Assembly: GCF_020150455.1 (NCBI RefSeq)
Contig: NZ_CP083740.1
Span: 2,046,001 to 2,110,000, forward strand
Direction: 5' to 3'
Length of the DNA: 64,000 bases
From: Bremerella sp. TYQ1
GTDB lineage: Bacteria; Planctomycetota; Planctomycetia; Pirellulales; Pirellulaceae
Shown: one piece after another, positions 28,601-36,037 of the stretch
How the letters are laid out: each line of letters starts with the position of its first letter
Position numbering within the stretch: the stretch's first letter is position 1
Notes under the pieces: generated by a model
Told to the model about the DNA's origin: nothing
Seen by the model: the letters and a program-made list of their open reading frames with translations, nothing else
Database searches by the model: none
Translations under genes and position numbers: made by a program

Positions 28601-29003
28601 TGTCTACAGCGCCGGTCTTTCCCCTCCGGCAACCGCCGCGGCTTTGGCAGCACTGCGACAGTTAGAGCAAAACCCTGGCTGGATCGATAAGCTTCAGCAA
28701 AACGCCGATCTGGTTCGAGAGTTGGCAAAGAAGGCCGGCCTGAACACCGGCAGCAGCGAGAAGTCGCCGATCGTGCCAATCATCGTCGGCGATTCGATGA
28801 TGACGATGATCCTCGCTCAGAAGCTGTTGGCTGACGGCGTGAACGCTCGTCCGTTGACCTACCCCGCGGTCGAAGAATCGGCGGCCCGGCTGCGACTATT
28901 CGTCAACGCCCATCACACCAAAGACCAAATCCGCCAGACCATCAACAAACTGGCTGCACTCTGGTCGAAGCTCCAACGAGAAAACCACGCGAGCGCCAGC
29001 TAA
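25650..29003 (+). CDS. Three-domain fusion: fatty acyl-AMP ligase, acyl carrier protein, alpha-oxoamine synthase
   Basis: The 1117 residues form three enzymes in one chain. Residues about 1-590 are a fatty acyl-AMP ligase of the adenylating superfamily, with YTSGSTGTPKG (178-187), CYGMAEATLIISGG, and FLRTGDLGFMQANGELFITGRLKD. Residues about 615-690 are an acyl carrier protein with phosphopantetheine Ser654 in LELDLDSLERME. Residues about 735-1117 are a PLP-dependent alpha-oxoamine synthase with SGSRLISGERELHRELE, LMVNEAHSLGTVG and Schiff-base Lys958 in GTLSKALGSAGGY. The inferred reaction activates a fatty acid, loads it on the ACP and condenses it with an amino acid, releasing CO2, to an alpha-aminoketone. 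GTG at 25650 or ATG at 25662 could start it. Confidence 0.92.
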   Translation: MTPEMLNSFTPPSTSIVDRLRHRAEHLGSQVAFTFLVDGEDEEIKLTYEHLDMRCQAIAAELQARGMEGERALLLFPPGLDFIAAFFGCLYAGVVAVPAYPPRRNRNMVRIQAIADDAQAKVALTISDVYDRMVPMFEETPGLKTIEWIRTDRVEDTQSQDWKQPGITAETLAFLQYTSGSTGTPKGVMLSHGNMMHNSALISYAFEHTRSVRACFWLPMYHDMGLIGGVLQPMQIGQPNVLMSPMAFLQQPYRWLRAISKYQCNISGGPNFAYELCVQKITPEQREKLDLSSWELAFNGAEPVKPETLDRFAKTFEPCGFRREAFYPCYGMAEATLIISGGMKKSPPVIQAVDGYSLDQHQVVDADPDDDGARLIVGCGNTLPDQRILIVEPETFTKRQADEVGEVWVQGPSIAKGYWRNEEATENIFNAYTSDTNEGPFLRTGDLGFMQANGELFITGRLKDMIIVRGVNRYPQDIENTVNQCHDLMEGMTAAAVMAEVADKERLIVVAEAPRAKRKELTDIIAAIRREVAIEHEVSVDGVALIRRGSIPKTSSGKIQRHACREHFLTHTLPVLERWVAWDEVQVSEEIQRVKLRRAQLEAARADAEGLAVSDPLVRQRTVQMVIDKIREIAKDRGRTIEPETDILELDLDSLERMEIIASIEDHYGARFPDDILPSMRTVAQVADCIEIYLATDEMLPAPAGEIPQEMFGFSALPEYRQVRQISDQLSDLGLPNPYFQVLDGPTSATAIVDGKEVINFAGYNYLGLAENADVKQAAIDAIETLGVSTSGSRLISGERELHRELEGELAKFIGVQSSMLMSGGHAANETTIGHLLRTGDLILHDSMAHSSIITGANLSGARRRPYPHNDWRELDEILHDIRKDYRRVLIVAEGIYGMEGDLCPLPQLVEIRNRHKTWLMVNEAHSLGTVGKTGRGVQEHFGIDPSQVDIWIGTLSKALGSAGGYVAGSRELIDYLKHTASGFVYSAGLSPPATAAALAALRQLEQNPGWIDKLQQNADLVRELAKKAGLNTGSSEKSPIVPIIVGDSMMTMILAQKLLADGVNARPLTYPAVEESAARLRLFVNAHHTKDQIRQTINKLAALWSKLQRENHASAS

Positions 29004-29015
29004 GACGCTCGCGTG
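28986..29015. terminator. Hairpin overlapping the stop of the acyl-ligase fusion
   Basis: A 10 bp perfect stem, CACGCGAGCG/CGCTCGCGTG (28986-28995 with 29006-29015), carries the TAA stop in its loop. The minus strand continues GTTTTCTC and the plus strand CTGGGCTTCTATTTC. It lies between convergent genes and probably ends the minus-strand lipoprotein transcript. Confidence 0.55.
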
Positions 29016-29023
29016 CTGGGCTT

Positions 29024-29446
29024 CTATTTCGATTCGAGCTCGAAGGTAAACTCGCTGCCCCATTTATCGACGGTACGCGTCAGCTCGGAATTGACGTTGT
29101 ACCGCTTAGGAACGCGTTCCTTCTTAAGCGGCGACATCTCCCCATTCGGCCCTGCAGGGTGTGGGGCTTGGAACGTAGATATCTTCACAGTGTGATCGCC
29201 AACAAGCGCTCCGGTACGTGTGCCCGAGTAACGCAGTTCAAAGCGACCATCTTGATCAGTTTTGCCGACTGAATGTCGACCTGCCGATTGAGGTGAAAAC
29301 GTCACCTCTGCATCTGATAGCGGGGCACCATCTAATAATACTTGGCCTTCCACATCTGCAATCGGTGGTCCGTCTTGCGAGCAGCCGACCAACAAGCCAA
29401 GCATCAGAATCAGCCCGATTTCTATCTTCCAGTTACCACTAGCCAT
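29024..29446 (-). CDS. Small lipoprotein with transthyretin/carboxypeptidase-regulatory-like fold
   Basis: A 140-residue lipoprotein: signal IEIGLILMLGLLVGCSQDG with lipobox LVGC (Cys about 22). The domain VEGQVLLDGAPLSDAEVTFSP and DGRFELRYSGTRTGALVGDHTVKIS follows, the same fold and size as the protein at 6232-6657. GAGGATA lies about 7 bases before the chosen ATG; a longer frame from 29497 would hide the signal. It follows the DUF1559 gene at 29564-30568 by 117 bases on the same strand. The end (ELTRTVDKWGSEFTFELE) is beta-rich. Envelope-anchored; its partner is presumably the DUF1559 protein. Confidence 0.87.
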   Translation of the reverse strand: MASGNWKIEIGLILMLGLLVGCSQDGPPIADVEGQVLLDGAPLSDAEVTFSPQSAGRHSVGKTDQDGRFELRYSGTRTGALVGDHTVKISTFQAPHPAGPNGEMSPLKKERVPKRYNVNSELTRTVDKWGSEFTFELESK

Positions 29447-29563
29447 ATTGAATATCCTCGAGGATTTAGCACTCGTAATCATGAATGAACACTTCATTCA
29501 ACCAACCAAGACCGCGACGTTTACGGCGCGGTCTTCAGTGTGACAACGTTCGCAGCAAGAGAG

Positions 29564-30568
29564 CTACGGAAGATTGACGACGTTACCATCGTTGATGCTA
29601 AGAAGCTTGTGGTAAGTCGCTGTGTAAGTGCCAGGGTTCATGCCATCAGTGACCGATGGAAGATGAGCATTGTAGTACGGGGATGGCCAATAAAATTCGA
29701 TATGCTCGCTGATGAAGTGAGTCGATCCATCACCGAACATAAAGTGAGCACCGCCTGGGTGATGACTTCCAAAGCCATGATGCGAAGTGTCCCACCATGT
29801 GTCGCCGGAAGGATCGTAATTGTTGATCGGTACGGCTCCCGATCGCATCACGGCATACGTACGTCGATAGTCCGAGTCGGCCGTGCCTGTGCCGGTACCG
29901 CATGTATCGCCGAACGTAAACCATTTACCGGTAATCAAACCACCGTAGTAATGCTGGGTATTACGAATCGTGTTACCGCTTGAGTAGCTTCCGATTCGCC
30001 AGAAAACTTCCCCAACGACAGCAGAGTTCGATAGACCGTCTGTAAAGTCGCGAAACTTGCGTTCGCTGTTGTGGAAGAACGCTCCCTCGTCAGCACCGTT
30101 ACATCCACTGGGGATATAGACATTGCAGCCAGCAGTGGCGAGATAGCTCGTCGTGGCCTGATTGGCCAGGGATGGATCGTCGTTAATCTCTGGCGCCAAG
30201 TCGCTGGGACACAATGCAATTGGAATCGTGCTTCGAATCGCATTCGCATTACTACTGTCGTCTGGCGACTGATTGAAATTGATCTGATCGTGAATATTCC
30301 CTTGCTCGATGAAGGGCAAAAGTAATGTCGACCAGGACCAGCCACCACGGGCATGAGCCATCGCGCCGGACGGCATCGAGCCATGGACGTCGTGATAATT
30401 GTGCAGGGCAATGCCAAACTGCTTCAAATGGTTCTTACACTGCATCCGACGAGCCGCTTCGCGCGCCTGTTGAACGGCCGGCAGCAGCAAAGCAATCAAC
30501 ACACCAATAATGGCAATCACAACCAGAAGTTCGACCAGGGTGAACCCAGTCTTAGAGCGGGGCTTCAT
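29564..30568 (-). CDS. DUF1559 family protein with type II/IV pilin-like N-terminus
   Basis: The 334 residues open with [19 protein letters not shown] and [17 protein letters not shown], nearly identical over the first 45 residues to the paralogue at 6714-7721, and diverge afterwards. The middle contains FIEQGNIHDQIN and TDGLSNSAVVGEV; the end has HFMFGDGSTHFISE. A ribosome binding site AAGGTGA stands 5 bases before the ATG. With the lipoprotein gene downstream it repeats the arrangement of the first pair, so the two loci probably arose by duplication of a two-gene unit. Probably surface-located after pseudopilin-type processing. Confidence 0.95.
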   Translation of the reverse strand: MKPRSKTGFTLVELLVVIAIIGVLIALLLPAVQQAREAARRMQCKNHLKQFGIALHNYHDVHGSMPSGAMAHARGGWSWSTLLLPFIEQGNIHDQINFNQSPDDSSNANAIRSTIPIALCPSDLAPEINDDPSLANQATTSYLATAGCNVYIPSGCNGADEGAFFHNSERKFRDFTDGLSNSAVVGEVFWRIGSYSSGNTIRNTQHYYGGLITGKWFTFGDTCGTGTGTADSDYRRTYAVMRSGAVPINNYDPSGDTWWDTSHHGFGSHHPGGAHFMFGDGSTHFISEHIEFYWPSPYYNAHLPSVTDGMNPGTYTATYHKLLSINDGNVVNLP

Positions 30569-30798
30569 AGAGTCACCTTACGGCAGGAAGGGGGATGAAA
30601 CTGAGGACAAGAGAATAAATCCAGCCGACCAACTTGGTCTCAGCCGCGTTGCGCAGCGGTATGGTGGAACCAAAGCCCTCGGCCGGGCTATGAACTCTTA
30701 ACGTTTCAATTCCCACATCCTGACATTCGCGCCATCTATTTTTCTGATTTTTCCTTGGAATCGATTTCCAACCGATTTCTACCAGGCTTTTAGCGCAC

Positions 30799-30830
30799 AA
30801 AAAAAGCCTCGCGATCACTCGCGAGGCTTT
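30799..30830 (-). terminator. Rho-independent terminator of the outer-membrane protein gene
   Basis: An 11 bp perfect stem (30803-30813 with 30820-30830, AAAGCCTCGCG/CGCGAGGCTTT) is followed on the minus strand by seven T. It begins 28 bases past the stop of the gene at 30858-31697. Confidence 0.9.
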
Positions 30831-30857
30831 CATTTGTTTCGTGGAAGTCGTTGACGG

Positions 30858-31697
30858 TTAACGGTTTAGGGTGAAGCCGAAGGCCACGCCAGAGAACGTC
30901 ATGTCGTCGTTGTCGCCATCGAAGAATGGGTCGCGGCCGATACCGGTACCGAAGTACATGTGCTGCCAAGCCACGTCGATGGTGATTTCTCGGGTGATGT
31001 GGTAAGCGGCACCCAGGCTGAATTCACCCCCAGCGACGCCGTTGGTGTAGTCGCTGATGTCGCCGCGGAAGATCCAGTTCTGACCGCCGAAGGCTCGCAC
31101 CGTCGAGTACAGCGTCCACTGGCCACGCTGCGAGAAGATGCGACCGCCCAACTGACCGAGCAGCATGTTATTCTGCACGAAGATCAGTTCTTCGGTCTTG
31201 TCGTTGAACTGGCCGAATCGCAGACCGACCATCGGCTCGATCCAGAATCCCTTGTGGAACTGGGGCAGACGCCAGGTGCGGTTCACTTCAAAGCTGTTGA
31301 AGTCGGCACGGTTCACGTCGTCGTACGACGGACCATCCAGACGCCAGCCGCTCATCAACCAGCCGTAGTTTTCGTCGGTCATGTAACCGAAGTCGAGTCG
31401 GTTACCGTAGGTGGCATCGCCATCCCACGGGCCAGGAGCGACGTCCGAACGCGAAACGTTCATGAACAACCGGTGATACTCGAAGAAGATCCCGGTGTTC
31501 GGATCAATCGTGTCTTGGCCGTACTGTTCGGTAATCGGGGGAGCGAACCACTGGAAATCGTAGTTATCCAGATTGACGTCGCTAAAGGGCTGAAGAGCCC
31601 CTGGGAATTCAGTTTCATACTGTGCTTGCACGCTGGATGCGACAGCCAAATTGGCTGCAATTACCAGGCCCCACAGTGCTTTACGATAGCTCAACAT
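30858..31697 (-). CDS. Outer-membrane beta-barrel protein
   Basis: The 279 residues start with a signal peptide (cleavage near VQAQYETE). The rest alternates polar and aromatic residues in strands such as RLDFGYMTDENYGWLMSGW, FWIEPMVGLRFGQFND, WTLYSTVRAFGGQNWIF, and ITIDVAWQHMYFGTGIG. It ends in VAFGFTLNR, close to the hydrophobic C-terminal strand used for barrel insertion. About 10-12 strands can be counted. It resembles the barrel proteins widespread in planctomycetes that are annotated only as outer membrane. No plug or binding domain is visible. It is transcribed alone with a strong terminator. Confidence 0.85.
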   Translation of the reverse strand: MLSYRKALWGLVIAANLAVASSVQAQYETEFPGALQPFSDVNLDNYDFQWFAPPITEQYGQDTIDPNTGIFFEYHRLFMNVSRSDVAPGPWDGDATYGNRLDFGYMTDENYGWLMSGWRLDGPSYDDVNRADFNSFEVNRTWRLPQFHKGFWIEPMVGLRFGQFNDKTEELIFVQNNMLLGQLGGRIFSQRGQWTLYSTVRAFGGQNWIFRGDISDYTNGVAGGEFSLGAAYHITREITIDVAWQHMYFGTGIGRDPFFDGDNDDMTFSGVAFGFTLNR

Positions 31698-31988
31698 GGT
31701 CCACTTCTACCTTGTGACTTCCACGGTAATGGTATGGACGACGCCACCATTCACGGTGACGAAAGTTCCTGCGTTGCCGTTTGTATCGGTACGTCTTGGA
31801 GTGGGAATTGAACCAGTTTGGTAAACTCTGCCGAAAATTCGGGCTAATCCGTAAAACTCCCCACGAATTGGCCTTGTTAACCCCCGATTTCTTGCCTCGC
31901 CGATTTCTTTTTCCCTTCCGGAAACGATCCGCGTATATTGCGGGTAGAATAAAGAGATAGTCTTGCTAGCGATCCCGAAGGAATTCCT

Positions 31989-32876
31989 ATGTCACGATTT
32001 CCCCTCCTCAACACCGTTCGTCCACTGCTCGATCGCAGTTTCTGGACTCTTGTCCTCTCGATCTTGCTAGCATCGGGCGCCCAAGCGGAAACCAAGCCAG
32101 AGAGCGACGCCCCAGAGTTTGTCCGCGTTAAAAACAACGCCGACGATCGACCGGTTGCTCTGCAAACGGCCATTGCTCACTACGAGTCGAAAGATGGCGA
32201 TCTGAAAATCGACTTAGTCGGTGCCGTACACATTGGCGAAGACTCTTACTATCAAGAGCTCAACAAGCGTTTCAAAACGTACGACGCCGTCATGTACGAA
32301 TTGGTCGCCCCGGAAGGTACCCGGATTCCCAAGGGACACAAAGGCTCCGGCAGTGCTGTCAGTGGTATCCAAAACGGCATGAAGGACATGCTCGAACTGG
32401 AATTCCAACTGGAGAAAGTCGACTACTCGCCTGAAAACTTCGTGCATGCGGACATGTCGCCGGAAGAATTTGCCAAAGACATGGAGGAACGGGGCGACGG
32501 TTTACTGCACATGTTTGCCCGAGCAATGGGGCAGGGACTCGTTCAGCAATCCAAAGGTGGCTCGAGCGATGCTGCCATCATGATGGCACTTTTCTCCGCC
32601 AACCGGGCCATTAAACTACGCCGCGTGTTCGCCTCGCAAATTTCCGATATGGACAACCAAATGCGAGCGATCGAAGGGAAGAATGGCTCGACAATCATTT
32701 CGCAGCGAAACGCCAAAGCGTTCGACGTGATGGGCAAGAGCATCAAAGATGGCAAAAAGAACATCGCCGTCTTCTATGGCGCCGGCCACCTCGAAGACAT
32801 GCACGATCGACTGAAGAAAGATTTCAACATGGAATTGAAATCGGTCGAATACCTCGATGCCTGGAAGTTGGAGTAG
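31989..32876 (+). CDS. Secreted TraB/GumN-like protein
   Basis: The 295 residues have an N-terminal signal (hydrophobic VLSILLASGAQAE, about 21-36). The TraB family hallmarks follow: an early GxxHxG motif in DLVGAVHIGEDSYY, the AVMYELV block, and the final GxGH in VFYGAGHLEDMHDRL. TraB/TIKI proteins are proposed metalloproteases of the erythromycin-esterase-like/EreA fold; bacterial roles are mostly unknown. AAGGAAT lies 6 bases before the start. Both catalytic-type His/Glu motifs are present, so activity is possible. It is monocistronic, and the downstream gap contains a putative miniature element. Confidence 0.82.
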   Translation: MSRFPLLNTVRPLLDRSFWTLVLSILLASGAQAETKPESDAPEFVRVKNNADDRPVALQTAIAHYESKDGDLKIDLVGAVHIGEDSYYQELNKRFKTYDAVMYELVAPEGTRIPKGHKGSGSAVSGIQNGMKDMLELEFQLEKVDYSPENFVHADMSPEEFAKDMEERGDGLLHMFARAMGQGLVQQSKGGSSDAAIMMALFSANRAIKLRRVFASQISDMDNQMRAIEGKNGSTIISQRNAKAFDVMGKSIKDGKKNIAVFYGAGHLEDMHDRLKKDFNMELKSVEYLDAWKLE

Positions 32877-32967
32877 CTTAGTTTTCAGTTTTCGGTGTTC
32901 AGTTTTCAGTGAAGAGTTGGATTTTGGCCAACTCTTCAACACGGACACGCCTCCTCCACCTTCCCCC

Positions 32968-33003
32968 GGTGCCATGCCTTCGTGTGTCCACCTAGGTACA
33001 TGA
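32968..33003 (+). repeat. REP-like palindromic repeat, degenerate copy
   Basis: Starts GGTGCCATGCCTTCG like the intact copies, but its right arm reads CCTAGGTACATG, so the stem is damaged. It lies 12 bases before an intact copy at 33015-33046. Confidence 0.5.
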
Positions 33004-33014
33004 AAACAGGGCCC

Positions 33015-33046
33015 GGGTGCCATGCCTTCGTCCGCGTAGGCATGTC
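33015..33046 (+). repeat. REP-like palindromic repeat
   Basis: GGGTGCCATGCCT, a ten-base loop TCGTCCGCGT, then AGGCATG. Arms 33021-33027 and 33038-33044 pair perfectly over 7 bp. It is one of several copies in intergenic DNA of the window, and the copy at 33058-33091 follows in inverted orientation. Confidence 0.8.
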
Positions 33047-33057
33047 TTTTTTTGCTT

Positions 33058-33091
33058 CGACATGCTCACGAAGACGAGAGCATGGCGCCGG
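33058..33091 (-). repeat. REP-like palindromic repeat, inverted partner
   Basis: Arms CATGCTC (33061-33067) and GAGCATG (33078-33084) pair. Read on the minus strand it starts GGCGCCATGCTC with the loop TCGTCTTCGT, matching the other copies. With 33015-33046 it forms a REPIN-like inverted doublet of about 77 bp. Confidence 0.75.
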
Positions 33092-33295
33092 TTTAATAGA
33101 GCGAAACATGCTGGCAAAGAAGGTGGAAGTCCCTGTGAGTTCTAACTCGCTACGAATCTAATTCCTACCCAGTTTCTTTGGTTCCGCTATCTCCATCCCT
33201 CTGGGGAAGCAGATGCTATCACGGCAAACCGAAGCAACGGTTTTTTCTATGGCTGTCATTGAAAACTGAACATTGAAAACTCGTTCGTCAAGCCG

Positions 33296-33323
33296 TTTAC
33301 AAAACATCTTCGACTTCTATACT
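33296..33323 (+). promoter_or_regulatory. Candidate promoter of the TIM-barrel isomerase gene
   Basis: TTTACA (33296-33301) and TATACT (33318-33323) are 16 bp apart, placing transcription start near 33330 and leaving a leader of about 74 bases. It begins 15 bp beyond the putative miniature element. Within 32877-33403 nothing else is seen. Confidence 0.45.
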
Positions 33324-33403
33324 TGGCTTCACTTCGGCACCGCCCCTGACGGAAACTGGGCGGCCTGCCTGGGCAGATTTCTTTTCTTACGAGTGTCGCA
33401 CGG

Positions 33404-34213
33404 ATGGCCAAGTTCTCGATGAACCAAATGACCACACTTCGCTGGTCGTTTGAACAAGATTGCTTCCGATACCGCGAGGCGGGCCTTTCCGCCATTCACG
33501 TCTGGCGTGATAAGCTTCACGACTACGGCGAAGCGAAAGGTGCCATCCTGCTGGAAGAATTGGGATTGGAAGTATCCGCACTCAGTTGGGCCGGCGGATT
33601 CACCGGCAGCGACGGCCGCAACTTCCAAGATGCCTTGAACGATGCCAAGCATGCGGTCGATCTCGCTCAGGAACTCAAAGCAGGCTGTTTGATTGTCTAC
33701 AGCGGTTCACGCGGAGGACACATCAGCAAGCATGCTCAGCGGCTCTTCTCCGGCGCGCTCGATGAACTGATTCCCTACGCGGAAGCTCACGGCGTGACAC
33801 TGGCCATCAAACCCATTCGTCACAAGTATGGTAGCGACTGGACACTCGTTCGCCGCATGACCGACGCGCTGCAGTTGATCGACGTGGTCGACTCTCCCTG
33901 CTTCAAATTGGTGCTCGATCTGTACGAGTTCGGCGATCAGGCCGAAGTGCTCGACAATCTGCACTTGCTGGTCCCATACCTGGCATTGGTGCAAGTCGGC
34001 GATCGTGGCTGCGAACCGCAGGAAGAACCGAACCGCTGCTTGCTCGGCGAAGGCCAACTGTCGCTCGACACAACGATCGCCAAGCTGTCTCAACTTGGTT
34101 ACGACGGTCCCTTCGATATCGAGCTGATGGGACGCGACGTGCAGCCGCTGGAGTACGAAGAGATGCTGCAGCGAAGCATGGACTATCTGCAAGCGATGAA
34201 GTCGGCGACCTGA
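33404..34213 (+). CDS. Sugar phosphate isomerase/epimerase-like TIM-barrel protein
   Basis: The 269 residues form a xylose-isomerase-like (AP endonuclease family 2) barrel: AGLSAIHVWRDKLHDYGE, LGLEVSALSWAGGFT, AGCLIVYSGSRGGHI, and GVTLAIKPIRHKYGSDW (in place of the usual ALEPxH). FKLVLDLYEFGDQ supplies the Asp, and LGEGQLSLDTTIAKLSQLGYDGPFDIELMG closes the barrel with the late Glu. The family epimerises or isomerises sugars with a divalent metal. The usual metal Glu in strand 5 reads Lys-Pro here, which may alter metal binding. There is no signal peptide. The substrate is unknown; it stands alone. Confidence 0.83.
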   Translation: MAKFSMNQMTTLRWSFEQDCFRYREAGLSAIHVWRDKLHDYGEAKGAILLEELGLEVSALSWAGGFTGSDGRNFQDALNDAKHAVDLAQELKAGCLIVYSGSRGGHISKHAQRLFSGALDELIPYAEAHGVTLAIKPIRHKYGSDWTLVRRMTDALQLIDVVDSPCFKLVLDLYEFGDQAEVLDNLHLLVPYLALVQVGDRGCEPQEEPNRCLLGEGQLSLDTTIAKLSQLGYDGPFDIELMGRDVQPLEYEEMLQRSMDYLQAMKSAT

Positions 34214-34569
34214 GCCGTACGATCTGAAAAAGAAAGCCGCGCGACTTCCCCCGCGAACGCCGAAACTATCCCCCTTAATTTCCGCTTCGCACCGTTTCGT
34301 GGCCGACAAGCGTAATTTTAACGAAGTATTGTACAACCGTACAACATTTTTGCGCGAACTCTTACGGTTTCGAGAGCATTGAAAGCGGTTTCCCTCGAAA
34401 GTTTGCGCGCTGAAATGCTCGAAAATAAGGGCAGATCAAATCGCACGCTCTATTCGCGCAAACGCACAGAGGCGTAACTCTCGGGAAAAATAGCCATTCA
34501 TCGCGTTTCACAAATGTCGCTTGGACACCCTGGTACAATGCACAGCGAGTCCGTTTAGTGCGACGCGAT
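34214..34569. other. Structured intergenic region between convergent genes
   Basis: No gene is supported. Three pairings stand out: TTGTAC/GTACAA (34329-34334 with 34339-34344) followed by CATTTTT, possibly a weak terminator; TTTCGAGAGCATT with AATGCTCGAAA (34368-34380 with 34414-34424, one bulge); and a perfect 9 bp GTTTGCGCG/CGCGCAAAC (34401-34409 with 34455-34463). The last two compete for neighbouring sequence. TACAAT near 34543 could be a -10, but no -35 fits. Confidence 0.4.
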
Positions 34570-35916
34570 TTACTGATTGCCAGGGGGAATGACCTCTAAA
34601 CAAACCAGTCGATCGTCTCCTCGAACGAAGAGCCGTCCATCGGAGAGGATGGGGGCGGCCCACGCCGGCGGCTTCAGCAGCTTATTGCCTCGGTCGTCGG
34701 TCAATTCGACTTCGGAGATCACTTCATAGGCTTTCGGGTTCGCCTTCAGCAACCGCAGCATGCCGTATTCGCTAAGGCACAGCAGGTAGTCTTCGACGAG
34801 CAGTAACGAGCTTCGCGTGAGCCCAGACTCGGCCCATTGGATTTCGCCGGTCTTCCAATCGATGCAGCGCAGCTCGGCCTGATGCGTGTGTCGGCCACTG
34901 CTGCCGTAAAGGAATCCATCCGCGTAGACGGCCGTGTTCCAGTGCGTTTCCATGGCGTGGTCGCGACTGCGTTCTTCGTCTTTCCAAACGACTTCGTAAC
35001 CGCCTGGCTTGACCTTCAACAAGGTGCTGCCGAGGGAATAACATTCGGAGATAAAGACCTCGTCGCCGACCACTACCGGGGTGCTGGCATTCACGCTTTC
35101 CAGCTTTTTCGCTCGCCACGGATAATGGAAATCGATTTTGCCGTCGCGTGGATCGAAAGCTAACAGTCCACCACGCAGAAAAGCGAAGCACCATGGTCGA
35201 CCGTCGATTTCAGCGAGAGTTAAGCTTGCGTAACTGGCCAGTTCGTCCGAGATTTGATAGATCGTTTTGCCACTTTTTTTGTCGAGCGCCACGATCCCAC
35301 TGCCGTTTCCGTCGACGCGACCAATGTCGTACGGTCCCAGTCCTTTGAATTCCTCAGGACTACCACCGACCATGACCAACAGTTTGTCCTTGAAGATGAC
35401 CGGAGTACTTCCGACACCAAAGAAGTTCGGCACCACATTGAAATCTGCAGATAGATTTCGTTTCCACAGCAGTTTTCGCTCCTTGGTGCTAAGGCAATGG
35501 AGTTCCCCTTCGGCACCATAGATATAGACGCGATCGTCATCGATCACCGGGCTACAGCGTGGCCCATTGTTGTAGCCCAATGCGTCTTCGTACTGCGTGG
35601 GATACTCGTACTGCCAGATTTTGTCGCCGGTGGTGACGGCCAGGACCTCAAGCCGGTTCTGATCGCCATGCCGGTCGAATTGATAGAACTTTCCATCCGC
35701 GATGCTGCCGATACCGTAGCCGGTTCCCAGTTTTCGCTGCCAGAGTATTTTGGGACCATCCTTGGGCCATGGAACCTGCAGACCGGTTTCGCTGGAAGTA
35801 CTGTTATGGCGAGGCCCCAGGAACGTCGGCCACTCTTCGGCGAAGAGCAGGGCAGGGGCATTCATTCCAACAAGGAAGAGGTACGTAGCAAGAAGGGAGC
35901 GAACCCAAACCAGCAT
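34570..35916 (-). CDS. Secreted PQQ-binding-like beta-propeller protein
   Basis: The 448 residues begin with a signal peptide (about 1-26, APALLFAEEW) and the typical EWPTFLGPRHNSTSSETGL opening. A series of propeller blades follows, with W-docking motifs such as GDKIWQYEYP, RKLLWKRNL, SGKTIYQISDE and TGEIQWAESGL. No cytochrome c or cofactor-disulfide motif is seen, so quinone-dependent dehydrogenase activity is unlikely. A structural or BamB-like role is equally possible. A second protein of the same type is at 41761-43089. Convergent with the isomerase gene. Confidence 0.88.
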   Translation of the reverse strand: MLVWVRSLLATYLFLVGMNAPALLFAEEWPTFLGPRHNSTSSETGLQVPWPKDGPKILWQRKLGTGYGIGSIADGKFYQFDRHGDQNRLEVLAVTTGDKIWQYEYPTQYEDALGYNNGPRCSPVIDDDRVYIYGAEGELHCLSTKERKLLWKRNLSADFNVVPNFFGVGSTPVIFKDKLLVMVGGSPEEFKGLGPYDIGRVDGNGSGIVALDKKSGKTIYQISDELASYASLTLAEIDGRPWCFAFLRGGLLAFDPRDGKIDFHYPWRAKKLESVNASTPVVVGDEVFISECYSLGSTLLKVKPGGYEVVWKDEERSRDHAMETHWNTAVYADGFLYGSSGRHTHQAELRCIDWKTGEIQWAESGLTRSSLLLVEDYLLCLSEYGMLRLLKANPKAYEVISEVELTDDRGNKLLKPPAWAAPILSDGRLFVRGDDRLVCLEVIPPGNQ

Positions 35917-36037
35917 GCGGTGGTCCTTACGCGAACGAGGGTAGTTCTCAGGGGAGAATCGTCATATCCTGGCAGTATAGCCAACGCCGTCGTTCGGCCC
36001 AAACCAGGCTTCGTATCCTTCAATTCGTGTGAGTCGC

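Larger units (their letters stand above)
32887..33281. mobile_element. Putative miniature element bounded by 26 bp imperfect inverted repeats
   Basis: The sequence 32887-32912 (beginning AGTTTTC, with GTTCAGTTTTCA inside) reappears inverted at 33256-33281 with 23 of 26 bases identical. The 343 bases between carry no gene but do carry three palindromic short repeats. The length and inverted ends are those of a non-autonomous element; no target duplication or transposase is visible. AGTTTTCAGT also recurs within the left end, so a simple-repeat origin is possible. Confidence 0.45.
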
